Shown: positions 1-8,651, numbered from the stretch's first letter. The stretch is 64,000 nt of DNA from Oscillospiraceae bacterium (GCA_021768185.1 JAETNP010000008.1:1-64000); one strand, 5' to 3'. Notes: a model not told the origin generated them from the sequence alone. Numbers and translations are program-made.

Positions 1-66
1 TTCCAAGCTGTGCCCCGCCTGCCTGTATTCGATTGTCCGTTCCCTATATTTTTTTGAATAGCTCAT
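1..66 (-). CDS. IS630-family transposase, N-terminal fragment (cut by window edge)
   Basis: Only the first 22 codons are in the window, starting at the ATG at 66 and running off the left edge. They read MSYSKKYRERTIEYRQAGHS followed by LE, which resembles the start of IS630-type transposases, where a helix-turn-helix with an S-x-E pattern opens the protein. An AG-rich ribosome binding stretch (gaagaaggga) precedes the start. The bases between 67 and about 135 would hold the element's end, but I cannot define the terminal repeat from one side. It could instead be a stand-alone HTH protein of the same superfamily. Confidence 0.6.
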   Translation of the reverse strand, partial: MSYSKKYRERTIEYRQAGHSLE

Positions 67-139
67 GCCCCCATTCTACTCCCTTCTTCACCTCTTTTCA
101 ACTGGTTTTACTATAGCAGAGCGAAGCGAGATCCCCCTC

Positions 140-183
140 AAACAAAAGGATGCCACGCCTTTGGGCGTGGCATCCTTTTGTTT
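140..183 (-). terminator. Strong hairpin terminator after rpmF
   Basis: A perfect 20 bp stem (140-159 with 164-183) closes a 4-base loop, TTTG. The stem ends in A and T runs on both sides, so it can act as a terminator in either direction. It lies 4 bases beyond the rpmF stop codon and separates rpmF from the transposase gene. Confidence 0.85.
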
Positions 184-187
184 GATT

Positions 188-376
188 TTAGTCCTCCGCA
201 GCGGCGCTCTTGACCTGACGGCCATTGTAGGTACCGCACTCGGGGCACATTCTGTGGGGCAGGCGCATCGCGCCGCACTTGGGACAAGGGGTCAGACCGG
301 GCGCCTTCAGCTTCCAGACGGAAGAGCGGCGCTTATCGCGTCTTGCCTTGGATACTTTACCCTTAGGGACTGCCAT
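188..376 (-). CDS. rpmF: 50S ribosomal protein L32
   Basis: A 62-residue protein beginning MAVPKGKVSKARRDKRRS, the classic L32 start, followed by a zinc ribbon built from a CPKC pair and a CPEC pair. It is a component of the large ribosomal subunit. The start has a good AGGAGG site. It lies directly downstream of the YceD-family gene, the near-universal bacterial pairing, and the two presumably share the promoter upstream of yceD. A strong hairpin terminator follows. All four zinc cysteines are present, so this is the zinc-binding form. Confidence 0.97.
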   Translation of the reverse strand: MAVPKGKVSKARRDKRRSSVWKLKAPGLTPCPKCGAMRLPHRMCPECGTYNGRQVKSAAAED

Positions 377-415
377 GATGACACCTCCTGTATATCTGAA
401 TTTTTTTATTTACGA

Positions 416-916
416 TTATTTGTCCTTCTCCAGAAGCTGGGCCAGCACCGCCAATCGGGGGTCTACCTGCTTTTTGCAGATACAGCTCCCTTGGTTGAGA
501 TCGACGCCGCAGCCGGGGCAGATGCCCTTGCAGTCCTCTGAACAAAGCGTCTTCGTATCCATCTCCAGGATGAAAGCCGTCCGGGCCAGGTCGCCCACAT
601 CGACGCATCCGTCCTCCAGGAGGATGATGCCGTCGTTGTTCTCGTCCTCCACCTCCTCCGCCAGGGCGCAGCTGCACGTGACGGACTTGGGATTGTTGAA
701 GGGCTTCAAACAGCGGTCACATATGGAATGGAGCACGGAGGCCGCCGTGAATTCCAGAAGGAGCATCCCCGCCGTATTCCGCACCTCGCCGGTTACCACC
801 ACCGGGTCCTGAGCGGGATACAGGCCGCCGAAGTCCACATCGGACAGGTCCAGCTCAAACCGGAACTCCATCCGCTCTCCGGGGGCGTTGATGATCTTTC
901 TTACATCCAACAGCAT
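416..916 (-). CDS. YceD family protein (DUF177), 23S rRNA accumulation partner of L32
   Basis: A 166-residue protein with the DUF177/YceD layout: an N-terminal beta-rich half containing CDRC, then an acidic stretch, and the C-terminal signature CSEDCKGICPGCG with a further CIC. In other bacteria the family is linked to 23S rRNA synthesis or stability and is encoded next to rpmF, as here (39 bases apart). The cysteine pattern suggests metal binding; this is inference. Its promoter has near-consensus hexamers at 944-972. Confidence 0.9.
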   Translation of the reverse strand: MLLDVRKIINAPGERMEFRFELDLSDVDFGGLYPAQDPVVVTGEVRNTAGMLLLEFTAASVLHSICDRCLKPFNNPKSVTCSCALAEEVEDENNDGIILLEDGCVDVGDLARTAFILEMDTKTLCSEDCKGICPGCGVDLNQGSCICKKQVDPRLAVLAQLLEKDK

Positions 917-943
917 AGCACACCTCGCAAAGACACGCCTAGT

Positions 944-972
944 ATTATAGTAGACGAAAGCCGGAATGTCAA
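944..972 (-). promoter_or_regulatory. Sigma-A promoter for yceD-rpmF
   Basis: On the minus strand a perfect TTGACA (plus 967-972) is followed after 17 bases by a perfect TATAAT (plus 944-949). It lies 28 bases upstream of the YceD start codon. This is a textbook housekeeping promoter, as expected for a ribosomal protein operon. Confidence 0.85.
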
Positions 973-1011
973 ATACTTTTTCCCAAATTTTTCGGGGATT
1001 TTACATTTTCC

Positions 1012-1470
1012 TTAGTAGGCCAGCTTTTCAACGGTCCAATCCCGGATGATCCCGCTGTAATAGGCGCACTGTTCCCGGGCCAGGGAGACCTCCAGGTTGA
1101 TGTAGTTCCCGCACTCGATGGGGCTCTTTCCCGGCATGTCCCCCTCAAAGGCCGCTCCGGCGGCAAAGGTCTCCTTTACCAGCTCCACCGCGTCCGCCTC
1201 GCTGAGGCGGCGGCTGTCAAAGAGGAAATAAAAACCCGTCTGGCAGCCCATGGGGCCAAAATAGATCACCGCGTCCTTGGCCCGCCCGTTCCGGAGCAGG
1301 GTGGCGACGATGTGCTCCACCGAGTGCATCTCAGCGTTGGTCAGCAGGTCGCCGGTATTGGGCTTCTTGAAGCGGAGGTCGAAGGTGACTACCTCGCCGT
1401 CCCGGCGGGAGAGGTACATCCCCGGCAGCAGTTTGTTGTGGTCCACCTGAAAGCTGGCAATGCGTTCCAT
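1012..1470 (-). CDS. luxS: S-ribosylhomocysteine lyase
   Basis: LuxS cleaves S-ribosylhomocysteine to homocysteine and DPD, the AI-2 precursor, in the activated methyl cycle. The protein has the metal-binding HSVEH (residues 49-53), the catalytic cysteine in GPMGCQTGFYF (C76) and the third metal ligand in ECGNY (C120). Length is 152 residues, normal for the family. I chose the ATG at 1470 because GGAGG lies 8-9 bases upstream; a second ATG at 1485 overlaps that site. It starts 16 bases after the helicase stop and is probably cotranscribed with it. The nucleosidase gene (mtnN) is not in this window. Confidence 0.95.
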   Translation of the reverse strand: MERIASFQVDHNKLLPGMYLSRRDGEVVTFDLRFKKPNTGDLLTNAEMHSVEHIVATLLRNGRAKDAVIYFGPMGCQTGFYFLFDSRRLSEADAVELVKETFAAGAAFEGDMPGKSPIECGNYINLEVSLAREQCAYYSGIIRDWTVEKLAY

Positions 1471-1485
1471 GTTGGTTTCCTCCAT

Positions 1486-3105
1486 TTATTTTGTTTTTCC
1501 CTGGCTGCGGCGGCGGTTCCCGCCCCGGCGTCCGTCGGCGAAGGCCACCAGCCGTCCCATCCGAGGCGGCTCGGAGGTGATCCGGCGCAGGACCGTCTTG
1601 GTGGGCTCCGGCGGGAACACAGCCTTGGGGCGCTCTACCTTGTAGATGACCGGCTCCTCCATGGCGGGGAATTCCGGCTGGGGAGCGGGCCTGGACGGCT
1701 TGGATGCTTTGGGCTGGGGTTTGGGCTGCGGTCTGGGTTTGGGCGGCGGGGCCGCCTTCGCGGCTGCCGGCTTCGGCAGCGGGGGAGGAGCGGGGAGCTT
1801 GACAGGGGCGGGGAGTTCTTGAGCGGGCTTTTTCTTCTGCTGGGGCTGTGCCGCTTGGCGCTCCGCCTTGGGCGGCGCAGGGACGTCATTCGTCCGCTTC
1901 GCGGCCGAACGACCGTCCCGACCGCCTGCCGGCGGTCTGGGTTCCCGCTGCTTCTTTGGCGTGGCCTCAAGGATCTCCATGGGCCAGGGGTGATCCTCCA
2001 CTACGGGGACCTTCTTTTTGATGAGCTTTTCAATATCCTTCAAATAGGCCAGCTCGTCGAAATTGCAGAAGCTGATGGCGACGCCGCCCCGGCCTGCCCG
2101 GCCCGTCCGGCCGATGCGATGGACGTAGGTCTCCGGTACGTTGGGCAGTTCGTAGTTCACTACCGCCGCCAGTTCGTTGACGTCGATGCCCCGGGCGGCA
2201 ATGTCGGTGGCTACCAGCACCCGGATGGCCCCGCTCTTGAAGCTGTCCAGGGCCTTGATGCGGGCGGTCTGGCCCTTGTTGCCGTGGATGGCCATGGCGG
2301 CGACCCCGGCTCGGCCCAGCTCCTTGACCACGCGGTCCGCGCCGTGCTTGGTGTTGGTGAACACCAGAACGCTGTCCAGGCTTTCATCTTGCAGCACGTG
2401 CTGGAGCAGGAGCTTTTTATTGCCCTTGTCCACTTTGTAGAGGCGCTGCTCGATGGCCTCCACCGTGGAGGACTGGGGCGTCACCTCCACCCGGACGGGA
2501 TTTTTCAGGATCGTCCGGGACAGATCCGCAATCTCCTGGGGCATGGTGGCGGAGAAAAGAAGGGTCTGCCGCTTCTCCGGCAGGCGGGCGATGACCTTCC
2601 GCACGTCGTGGATGAAGCCCATGTCCAGCATCCGGTCCGCCTCATCCAGGACGAAGGCCTCGATGCCGGAGAGGTCGATATGGCCCTGATTGCACAGGTC
2701 GTTGAGCCGGCCGGGAGTGGCTACCAGGATGTCCACGCCCTTTTGCAGGGCCTCCACCTGGGGGGCCTGGCCTACGCCGCCGAAGATGACGGTATGGCGC
2801 AGCTCCAGATATTTGCCGTACTGGTCGAAGCTCTCCTTGATTTGGAGCGCCAGCTCCCGGGTGGGCGTCAGCACCAGGGCGCGGATGGGGGTGTGCTTCT
2901 TGCTTACGTGCCCGTGGAGGCGCTGGAGAATGGGGATGGCGAAGGCCGCCGTCTTGCCGGTGCCCGTCTGGGCGCAGCCGATCAGGTCCTTCCCTTTCAG
3001 AACAGGGGGAATGGCCTGGGCCTGGATGGGAGAGGGCTGGATATACCCCAGTTCATCCACCGCCTTGAGGAGCTGGGGTAATAGATTCAGTTCTTGAAAT
3101 GTCAT
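1486..3105 (-). CDS. DEAD-box ATP-dependent RNA helicase (RhlE/CshA-like)
   Basis: A 539-residue RNA helicase. All core motifs are visible in order: the Q motif (F-x-x-L...PSPIQ), AQTGTGKT, PTRELALQ, DEAD, SAT, and HRIGRTGRAG near residue 335. After the helicase core (about residue 365) comes a 170-residue tail very rich in proline, lysine and alanine, ending in a basic GGNRRRSQGKTK. Such low-complexity tails usually give extra RNA affinity. The likely role is RNA unwinding in ribosome assembly or mRNA decay. The exact paralogue (CshA, RhlE or DeaD) cannot be fixed by eye. It has its own promoter upstream, with luxS following it. Confidence 0.92.
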   Translation of the reverse strand: MTFQELNLLPQLLKAVDELGYIQPSPIQAQAIPPVLKGKDLIGCAQTGTGKTAAFAIPILQRLHGHVSKKHTPIRALVLTPTRELALQIKESFDQYGKYLELRHTVIFGGVGQAPQVEALQKGVDILVATPGRLNDLCNQGHIDLSGIEAFVLDEADRMLDMGFIHDVRKVIARLPEKRQTLLFSATMPQEIADLSRTILKNPVRVEVTPQSSTVEAIEQRLYKVDKGNKKLLLQHVLQDESLDSVLVFTNTKHGADRVVKELGRAGVAAMAIHGNKGQTARIKALDSFKSGAIRVLVATDIAARGIDVNELAAVVNYELPNVPETYVHRIGRTGRAGRGGVAISFCNFDELAYLKDIEKLIKKKVPVVEDHPWPMEILEATPKKQREPRPPAGGRDGRSAAKRTNDVPAPPKAERQAAQPQQKKKPAQELPAPVKLPAPPPLPKPAAAKAAPPPKPRPQPKPQPKASKPSRPAPQPEFPAMEEPVIYKVERPKAVFPPEPTKTVLRRITSEPPRMGRLVAFADGRRGGNRRRSQGKTK

Positions 3106-3152
3106 AGTCTTCCTTTATTCTTTTGATTTGCGGGACGAACCCGTACGACTCT

Positions 3153-3181
3153 ATTATATACGGTTTTTGAAGGAAATGCAA
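3153..3181 (-). promoter_or_regulatory. Promoter for the DEAD-box helicase gene
   Basis: On the minus strand TTGCAT (plus 3176-3181), a 17-base spacer and TATAAT (plus 3153-3158). The start codon is 48 bases downstream. Confidence 0.75.
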
Positions 3182-3241
3182 TCCCCCTGCGGCCGGCCGG
3201 CTCCCGCATTGTTTATCCCGCACTGTTTGTAAATGTATTTC

Positions 3242-3270
3242 TTGACATACCGGCGGCAATGTAATATGAT
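3242..3270 (+). promoter_or_regulatory. Promoter for the histidine-kinase signalling operon
   Basis: TTGACA at 3242-3247, a 17-base spacer and TATGAT at 3265-3270, 111 bases before the kinase start codon. The leader of roughly 100 bases is GC-rich. I see no recognisable riboswitch in it. Confidence 0.78.
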
Positions 3271-3381
3271 ATTCGTAACATACCAAAAACCGGCTTAAAA
3301 GGCCCGCAGCCGCCTGATTCCCTGTTTCAGAAGCAGCTGTATCCGCCGCCGGAGAACAACATAGACGGGTGGAAGTAACCT

Positions 3382-6234
3382 ATGGTAAACTTTGTCATGG
3401 CGCTGGAGTTCTGCGCTATAACGCTGACCTTTATTGCGCTGATCCTCCTGCTCAACGGCGACGCCGCCCGGGAACAGAAGCTGCTGATCTTTACCATGTG
3501 CGGCGCTCTTCTGCAGAACGTCGGTTATATGCTGGAGCTGACCGCCCCCACACTGGAGGCCGCCGTAACGGCGGTGACGGTGGAAAATGTGGGCTCCGCC
3601 TTTGTCCCGCTGTGCTATTGCTGGTTCATCTATACATATTGCTACACACCTCCGCCGAAAAGGCTGCTGCGTATTCTTGCCGCTGCCGACTTTGCCGTGC
3701 TGCCCACTGTGTTTTTCAACTGGAACGGCCTTTTTTATAAGGAAATGCAATGGCTATCCACTGAAAGCGGTTTCCACTATATCAGCATTACCTACGGCCC
3801 CCTGTATACGTTCTTTATGGTCACCCGCATCATCATTCCCTTTGTCCTCTCCATCAGCACCCTGGTCCGGGCTGTCCGCCTCCGCTCGGATCATCAGATC
3901 AACCGCCAGTATAAAACAATCCTCGCCATTTCCACCCTGCCAATTATTGTTCTGGCCGTCTACGTGTTTAAGCTCGTTTCCGTATTTGACCTCACCCCCA
4001 TGACCCTGGCCTTCGCCATGTCCATGGTGGTCATCGTGGTGTGGAGCCGCCGGAACTACGACTTCCGCCATCTGGCGGCGGATAAGGTCCTGGAGAGCCT
4101 GGGGGACGGCGTCATCGCCCTGGACGACCACGACCGGCTGGTCAGCTATAACCGGGCGGCCGCCCGCATCTTTACCAGCCTGCCCAGCCACAAGCTGGGA
4201 GAGAATATCCGCGTGGTGGAGGATTTCCGGGAGGAGATGCTCAACGAGAACGTCCCCTGGAGCTTTTCCATCAACGGACAGAATTACGAGTGCCACAGCA
4301 AGCAGATCATCGGCGAAAACGGCCGAAAGCACGGCTGCGTCATCCTGATTCTGGATATGACGGATATCAAGGCCTACATCAACGAGATCAAGCGCGTGCG
4401 CCGGCAGGCGGAGAAGGCCAGCATCGCCAAGAGCGAGTTTCTGGCCAATATGTCCCATGAGATCCGCACCCCCATGAACGCCATCATCGGCCTGAACGAC
4501 ATCATCATGGAGGAGTGCCAGGACCCCCAGATCTACGCCCACGCCAAGGATGTGCAGTCCGCAGCCAAAAACCTCCTGGCCATCATCAACGACATTCTGG
4601 ACCTGTCCAAGGTGGAAGCGGGCAAAATGGAGCTGGTATATACGGACTACCACCTGAAAACCGTGGTCGGCGAGGTGGTGGGCATGATGGACATGGCCGC
4701 CTCCAAGCGGGGGCTGATCATGAAGTACGAGTGCGACAGCTCCATCCCCTGCCGCTACAACGGCGACGAAGGGCGGATCAAGCAGATCCTGATCAATATC
4801 CTCAACAACGCTATCAAATTTACCAAGGAGGGCTATGTCCGGGCCTACGTCACCGGACAGCCCGGCGAGAAGGAGGACGAGGAGCTGATCACCTTCCGGG
4901 TGGAGGATACCGGCTGCGGCATTCAGGAGAAGGACCTCTCCAAAATTTTCGAGGACTTCCGGCAGGTGGACTCCAAGCGCAACCGGAGCGTGGAGGGCAC
5001 GGGCCTGGGCCTCGCCATCGTAAAACACCTGGTGGAGCTGATGGGCGGCACCATCAGCGTGGAGAGCGTCTACGGCGAGGGGACGACGGTGATTATTACC
5101 ATCCCGCAGAAGATCGTGGACCGGCGCTCTATTGCAGAGGTGCCGGAGGTCTCCCAGGCGGAGCTGGAGAGCAGAGAGACCTTCACCGCGCCGGATGTAA
5201 AGGTGCTCATCGTAGACGACAACGTGGTCAACCGCAAGGTGGCCCGGGGCTTTTTAAAGGGCTACGCCTTCGACCTGTCCGAGGCCGGAAGCGGACCGGA
5301 GGCCATTGAGATGGTGCGCAGCACCCGGTACGACATCATCTTCATGGACCATATGATGCCCATGATGGACGGCATCGAAGCCGCAGAGATCATCCGCCGG
5401 GACTGCGGCGAGAACGGGACCGCCCCCATTATGATCGCCCTCACCGCCAACGCCATGGAGGGGATGCGGGAGCGCTTTTTGGCCTGCGGCTTCCAGGACT
5501 TTATTGCAAAGCCTCTGGACCGGAAGGAGCTCGGCCAGCTGCTGCTGCGCTGGGTGCCGGAGGAGCGCAGGCAGACAGGCGAGGGCGAGTCGGAGGGCAA
5601 GCCTCTGGACCCCGCTTCCATCTCCATTCCGGGAATTGATATGAACGCCGCCGCGCGCTATTTCTCCGGCGGCGAGGAGAGCTTCCTGGACCTGCTGGAG
5701 CTCTATCACATGGACGGCCAGCGTAAGACGGCGCTGCTGCGTGAACTTGCCGGCTCGGACCTGTCCCGCTATCAGGTGGAGGTCCACGCCCTCAAGAGCG
5801 CCTCGGCCAACATCGGGGCCATGGAGCTGTCCGCCATGGCCCGGGCCCAGGAGGAGGCCGCCGGAGCGGGCGACGCCGCCCTGATCGCCCGGGACTGTCC
5901 GCTGCTGCTGGAAACTTACGAAGCCCTTCTGGCGGAGATCGGGACGTTCCTGTCCCAGCGCCGGCAGCAGGACGCCCAGGAGGAAAAGCTCCCCGCCCTG
6001 TCCCCGGAGGAACTCCGGGCCCAGGCCGGCGCGGCCCTGGAAAAGCTGGAGAATTTCCGCTCCCAGGAGTGCGCCGCCATTGTGGAGGACCTTCTGCGGC
6101 ATACCATGCCCCAGGACACGGAGGACGGCCTCCTGAAAATACAGGCGCAGCTTAGGCTGTATGAGGACGACAACGCTGAGGAGCTGCTGCGCCAGCTGCT
6201 AAGCAGACTTGAAGAGGAGAAAGGGAGTAAATGA
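3382..6234 (+). CDS. Membrane hybrid sensor histidine kinase with PAS, receiver and Hpt domains
   Basis: A 950-residue phosphorelay protein. Domains in order: an N-terminal membrane part of about seven hydrophobic helices (residues 1-215, 7TM histidine-kinase type); a PAS-like sensor (about 225-335); a dimerisation domain with phosphorylatable His359 in SHEIRTPMN; a Bergerat ATPase with N, G1 (VEDTGCGI) and G2 (GTGLGLAI) boxes; a receiver domain with VDDN and Asp656 in FMDHMMP; and a C-terminal Hpt domain with His802 in HALKSASAN. It therefore carries four relay stations in one chain. The stop overlaps the next receiver gene. The likely output is phosphate transfer to that small receiver, since no DNA-binding output domain is present. 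Confidence 0.92.
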   Translation: MVNFVMALEFCAITLTFIALILLLNGDAAREQKLLIFTMCGALLQNVGYMLELTAPTLEAAVTAVTVENVGSAFVPLCYCWFIYTYCYTPPPKRLLRILAAADFAVLPTVFFNWNGLFYKEMQWLSTESGFHYISITYGPLYTFFMVTRIIIPFVLSISTLVRAVRLRSDHQINRQYKTILAISTLPIIVLAVYVFKLVSVFDLTPMTLAFAMSMVVIVVWSRRNYDFRHLAADKVLESLGDGVIALDDHDRLVSYNRAAARIFTSLPSHKLGENIRVVEDFREEMLNENVPWSFSINGQNYECHSKQIIGENGRKHGCVILILDMTDIKAYINEIKRVRRQAEKASIAKSEFLANMSHEIRTPMNAIIGLNDIIMEECQDPQIYAHAKDVQSAAKNLLAIINDILDLSKVEAGKMELVYTDYHLKTVVGEVVGMMDMAASKRGLIMKYECDSSIPCRYNGDEGRIKQILINILNNAIKFTKEGYVRAYVTGQPGEKEDEELITFRVEDTGCGIQEKDLSKIFEDFRQVDSKRNRSVEGTGLGLAIVKHLVELMGGTISVESVYGEGTTVIITIPQKIVDRRSIAEVPEVSQAELESRETFTAPDVKVLIVDDNVVNRKVARGFLKGYAFDLSEAGSGPEAIEMVRSTRYDIIFMDHMMPMMDGIEAAEIIRRDCGENGTAPIMIALTANAMEGMRERFLACGFQDFIAKPLDRKELGQLLLRWVPEERRQTGEGESEGKPLDPASISIPGIDMNAAARYFSGGEESFLDLLELYHMDGQRKTALLRELAGSDLSRYQVEVHALKSASANIGAMELSAMARAQEEAAGAGDAALIARDCPLLLETYEALLAEIGTFLSQRRQQDAQEEKLPALSPEELRAQAGAALEKLENFRSQECAAIVEDLLRHTMPQDTEDGLLKIQAQLRLYEDDNAEELLRQLLSRLEEEKGSK

Positions 6235-6668
6235 TGCAGACAGGCACATACGCGAAGAAGCGTATTTTAGCGGTGGATGACGCGGCGATCATCCTGTCGC
6301 GGATATCGGACACCCTGGGCAAGTATTACGACGTTGTTACGGTCAATTCCGGCGTGCGCGCCCTGCGGTACCTGGAGAAGGAGAAGCCGGACCTGATCCT
6401 GCTGGACATCCGCATGGCCCCCAAGGACGGCCTGGAGACCCTGCGGGACATCCGGGCCATGGAGGGCAGGGCCGACGTGCCGGTGATCATGCTCACCGGC
6501 ATGGAGGACAAGAATTCCGTACTGGAGAGCACCAAGCTGGGCATCTGCGATTATATTCTGAAACCCTTCCTCGCCGGGGACCTGCTCAGCAGGATACGGC
6601 GGGTCCTGGAGCCGGATGCCGCCGGACAGGACCGCTTCCAAACGAAGGGGGTTCTCTGGGATGAATAG
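6231..6668 (+). CDS. Single-domain response regulator
   Basis: A 145-residue stand-alone receiver. VDDAA near the start and Asp59 in LLDIRM form the acidic pocket, followed by the conserved Thr in MLTGM and Lys in ILKPF. There is no output domain; the 20-residue tail after the receiver is uncharacterised. The start overlaps the kinase stop by four bases (two adjacent ATGs at 6231 and 6234), so the two are translationally coupled. It is probably the target of the hybrid kinase's Hpt domain. Confidence 0.92.
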   Translation: MMQTGTYAKKRILAVDDAAIILSRISDTLGKYYDVVTVNSGVRALRYLEKEKPDLILLDIRMAPKDGLETLRDIRAMEGRADVPVIMLTGMEDKNSVLESTKLGICDYILKPFLAGDLLSRIRRVLEPDAAGQDRFQTKGVLWDE

Positions 6669-7143
6669 CGCTATGACGCAGGAGGAGCTGGAGCAGATAT
6701 TGGATCAGGCTGTCCAGGATGTGACGGAGCGGACCGCCGGCGTGCGCCTGCATCAGGAGGATATGTCGCCGGGGGAGGACCTCTGCACGGTCCACATCAC
6801 TTTTGACCAGGGCTTCCACACCAGCCTGACCCTCTGCGCGGACACCAGTCTGCTCTCCCGCATGGCCTGCAACTCCTTTCACGAGGAAACGGTCAGCCAG
6901 GAGGACCTGGAGGAATTCAGCAAGGAGTACTTCAACGTCCTGTGCGGCAGGATCGCCCGGGCCATGTTCCAGGCCACCCAGGTTCCGGCCCACTTCAACC
7001 CGCCCACCTTCCACAGCGGGCGCTACGAGCCGGAGGGACAGGAGATCCAGTTTGTTCTGACCTATGCCAGCGGGCAGCGCGACGGCGCGCAGCTCATCCA
7101 TCACGTGCCCTGTTCTCCGGAAAACGGGGCATCCGAAGTCTGA
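6661..7143 (+). CDS. CheX-like chemotaxis phosphatase family protein
   Basis: A 160-residue protein that I assign to the CheC/CheX phosphatase superfamily. The diagnostic E-x-x-N pair is seen in KEYFNVLCGRIA, where the acidic residue and asparagine normally reach into a receiver active site to dephosphorylate it. It overlaps the upstream receiver gene by eight bases and is followed 18 bases later by a CheY-like receiver. No motility or chemotaxis genes are in the window. CheX-like proteins with one E-x-x-N motif can be active dimers; activity here is inference. The ATG at 6661 was chosen over longer in-frame readings because of the overlap arrangement. Confidence 0.75.
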   Translation: MNSAMTQEELEQILDQAVQDVTERTAGVRLHQEDMSPGEDLCTVHITFDQGFHTSLTLCADTSLLSRMACNSFHEETVSQEDLEEFSKEYFNVLCGRIARAMFQATQVPAHFNPPTFHSGRYEPEGQEIQFVLTYASGQRDGAQLIHHVPCSPENGASEV

Positions 7144-7161
7144 CAGGAGGTTGTGCAGCAG

Positions 7162-7524
7162 ATGAGCAAGCGAATTATGGTAGTTGACGATTCCCGGCTG
7201 GTCAGGGTCCAGCTGGAGGATGTTTTGGCAGGGACGGAGTATGAAATCGCGGCCTACTGCCGCAGCGGCGAGGACGCCATCGCCCGGTACGCCGAGGTGC
7301 AGCCCGATCTGGTGACCATGGACATCATCATGCAGGGCATGGACGGCCTGGACGCCGCCGAGATCATTTTGAAGGAGCACCCGGAGGCGCGGATCGTCAT
7401 GATCTCCTCCCTGGCCTACGGCGACACCTTCGAGCGGGCCAAGGCCATCGGCGCCAAGGGGTTTATTGACAAGCCCTTTCACCAGGAACAGCTGGTCAAG
7501 ATGTTCCGGGAGGCGTTAGCCTGA
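7162..7524 (+). CDS. CheY-like single-domain response regulator
   Basis: A 120-residue receiver with VDDS at the start, Asp54 in TMDIIM, Ser in MISSLA and Lys in FIDKPF, the CheY-type active site. The ATG at 7162 is preferred; AGGAGG lies 11 bases upstream, whereas a GTG at 7153 is too close to it. It is the last gene of the four-gene signalling operon and is followed by a strong terminator. With the CheX-like gene just upstream, the pair resembles a small phosphatase-controlled switch. Confidence 0.9.
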   Translation: MSKRIMVVDDSRLVRVQLEDVLAGTEYEIAAYCRSGEDAIARYAEVQPDLVTMDIIMQGMDGLDAAEIILKEHPEARIVMISSLAYGDTFERAKAIGAKGFIDKPFHQEQLVKMFREALA

Positions 7525-7542
7525 TCCCCGTTTCAAAAAGCA

Positions 7543-7575
7543 GAGAGCGGACCGGATGCCTTCCGGTCCGCCCTC
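7543..7575. terminator. Bidirectional terminator
   Basis: A 14-base arm (7543-7556) pairs with 7562-7575 around GGACCGGA...TCCGGTCC with one mismatch, followed by CTTTTCTTG. It separates the plus-strand signalling operon from the convergent aldo/keto reductase gene. Confidence 0.8.
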
Positions 7576-7603
7576 TTTTCTTGTTCGCAGCGGAAGTCTC
7601 CGC

Positions 7604-8611
7604 CTACATTCCGAAGTCCGCCGCCACCTTTTTCAGCATTTCCCGGATGGGCAGCTGATAGGGGCACCGCTCCTCACAGGCTCCGCACTCCACGCAGTCC
7701 GACGCGTGGGCGGTCAGGGCCCCATAGCGGCTCTTGGCCCAGTCCGCCAGCCCGTACCGGCTGAGGTAGCCGTGGAAAACAAACTGATTGGGGATGTCGA
7801 TGCCCACGGTGCAGGGCGCGCAGTACCCGCACCGGCGGCAGAAGCTGGTCCCCAGCTCCCGGCGCAGCTTTTCCACCTTCTCCAGCTCCTCCACCGTCAG
7901 GGGGCCGGGCTCGGACGCGGCGGCCACGTTCTCCGCCACCTCCTCCGGCATATACATGCCGGGCAGGACCACGGTGACGTTGGGGTTGGCGGCGGCAAAG
8001 CGGATGGCCAGGTGTGCGTCCTCGATGGCGCCGCCGGACAGGGACTTCATATTGATGAAGCCCACGTTTTTCTGTCTGGCCCGCTCCATGAGCTCCGCCG
8101 CCTGGGTCTCCACGATGTTGTAGGGGAACATGACCGTCTCCACCCAGTCCAGCTCCAGGGCCTTCTCGAACACCTCCGGCGAGTGGGCGGTGAGGCCGAT
8201 ATGGCCGATCTTCCCCGCCTCCTTCGCCTCCCGCAGGGCCTCCAGCGCCCCGCCGGGGGCGCAGATCTGCTCCAGCTGCTGGAGGGAGGGGTTGTGGACC
8301 TGGTAGAGATCGATGTAGTCCGTGCGGTAGTTTTTCAGGCTGGTCTCGATGTCCCGGGCCATGCCCTCTTTATCCCGGCTCATGGTCTTGGTAGCCAGGA
8401 CGAATTTGTCCCGCCGGCCCTCGATGGCCTGGCCGATGAGCTCCTCGCTGACCGAGTAGCCCCGGGCGGAGTCGATGAAGTTGATGCCCGCGGCCTCCAC
8501 GGCGTCCAGGAGCTTTTTTGCCACCTGGGCGTCGACGCGCTGGATGGGGATGCCTCCCAGGCCCACCCGGGAGACTTTCAGTCCGGTTTTGCCTAATGTA
8601 ACGTATTCCAT
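7604..8611 (-). CDS. Aldo/keto reductase with C-terminal 4Fe-4S motifs
   Basis: A 335-residue protein. The N-terminal TIM barrel begins MEYVTLGKTGLKVSRVGLGG and carries the AKR tetrad region (FIDSARGYS, then LATKTM). After residue 275 it has two cysteine clusters, CRRCGYCAPC and CVECGACEERCP, typical of ferredoxin-like additions seen in anaerobic AKRs. It is probably an NAD(P)H-dependent oxidoreductase of unknown substrate. The tyrosine and lysine of the tetrad are present. The ATG at 8611 is preferred because GGAGGGAG lies just upstream; 18 extra bases would be added by the upstream ATG. Confidence 0.88.
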   Translation of the reverse strand: MEYVTLGKTGLKVSRVGLGGIPIQRVDAQVAKKLLDAVEAAGINFIDSARGYSVSEELIGQAIEGRRDKFVLATKTMSRDKEGMARDIETSLKNYRTDYIDLYQVHNPSLQQLEQICAPGGALEALREAKEAGKIGHIGLTAHSPEVFEKALELDWVETVMFPYNIVETQAAELMERARQKNVGFINMKSLSGGAIEDAHLAIRFAAANPNVTVVLPGMYMPEEVAENVAAASEPGPLTVEELEKVEKLRRELGTSFCRRCGYCAPCTVGIDIPNQFVFHGYLSRYGLADWAKSRYGALTAHASDCVECGACEERCPYQLPIREMLKKVAADFGM

Positions 8612-8651
8612 GGTCTTCTCCCTCCACAAAAATAAAATAGAATGATAGCAG

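Noticed and set aside
1312..3081. 589-codon plus-strand reading frame opposite the DEAD-box helicase
   Set aside because: It is the antisense shadow of a clear helicase gene; GC-rich codon bias keeps the opposite frame open. No ribosome binding site and no domain.
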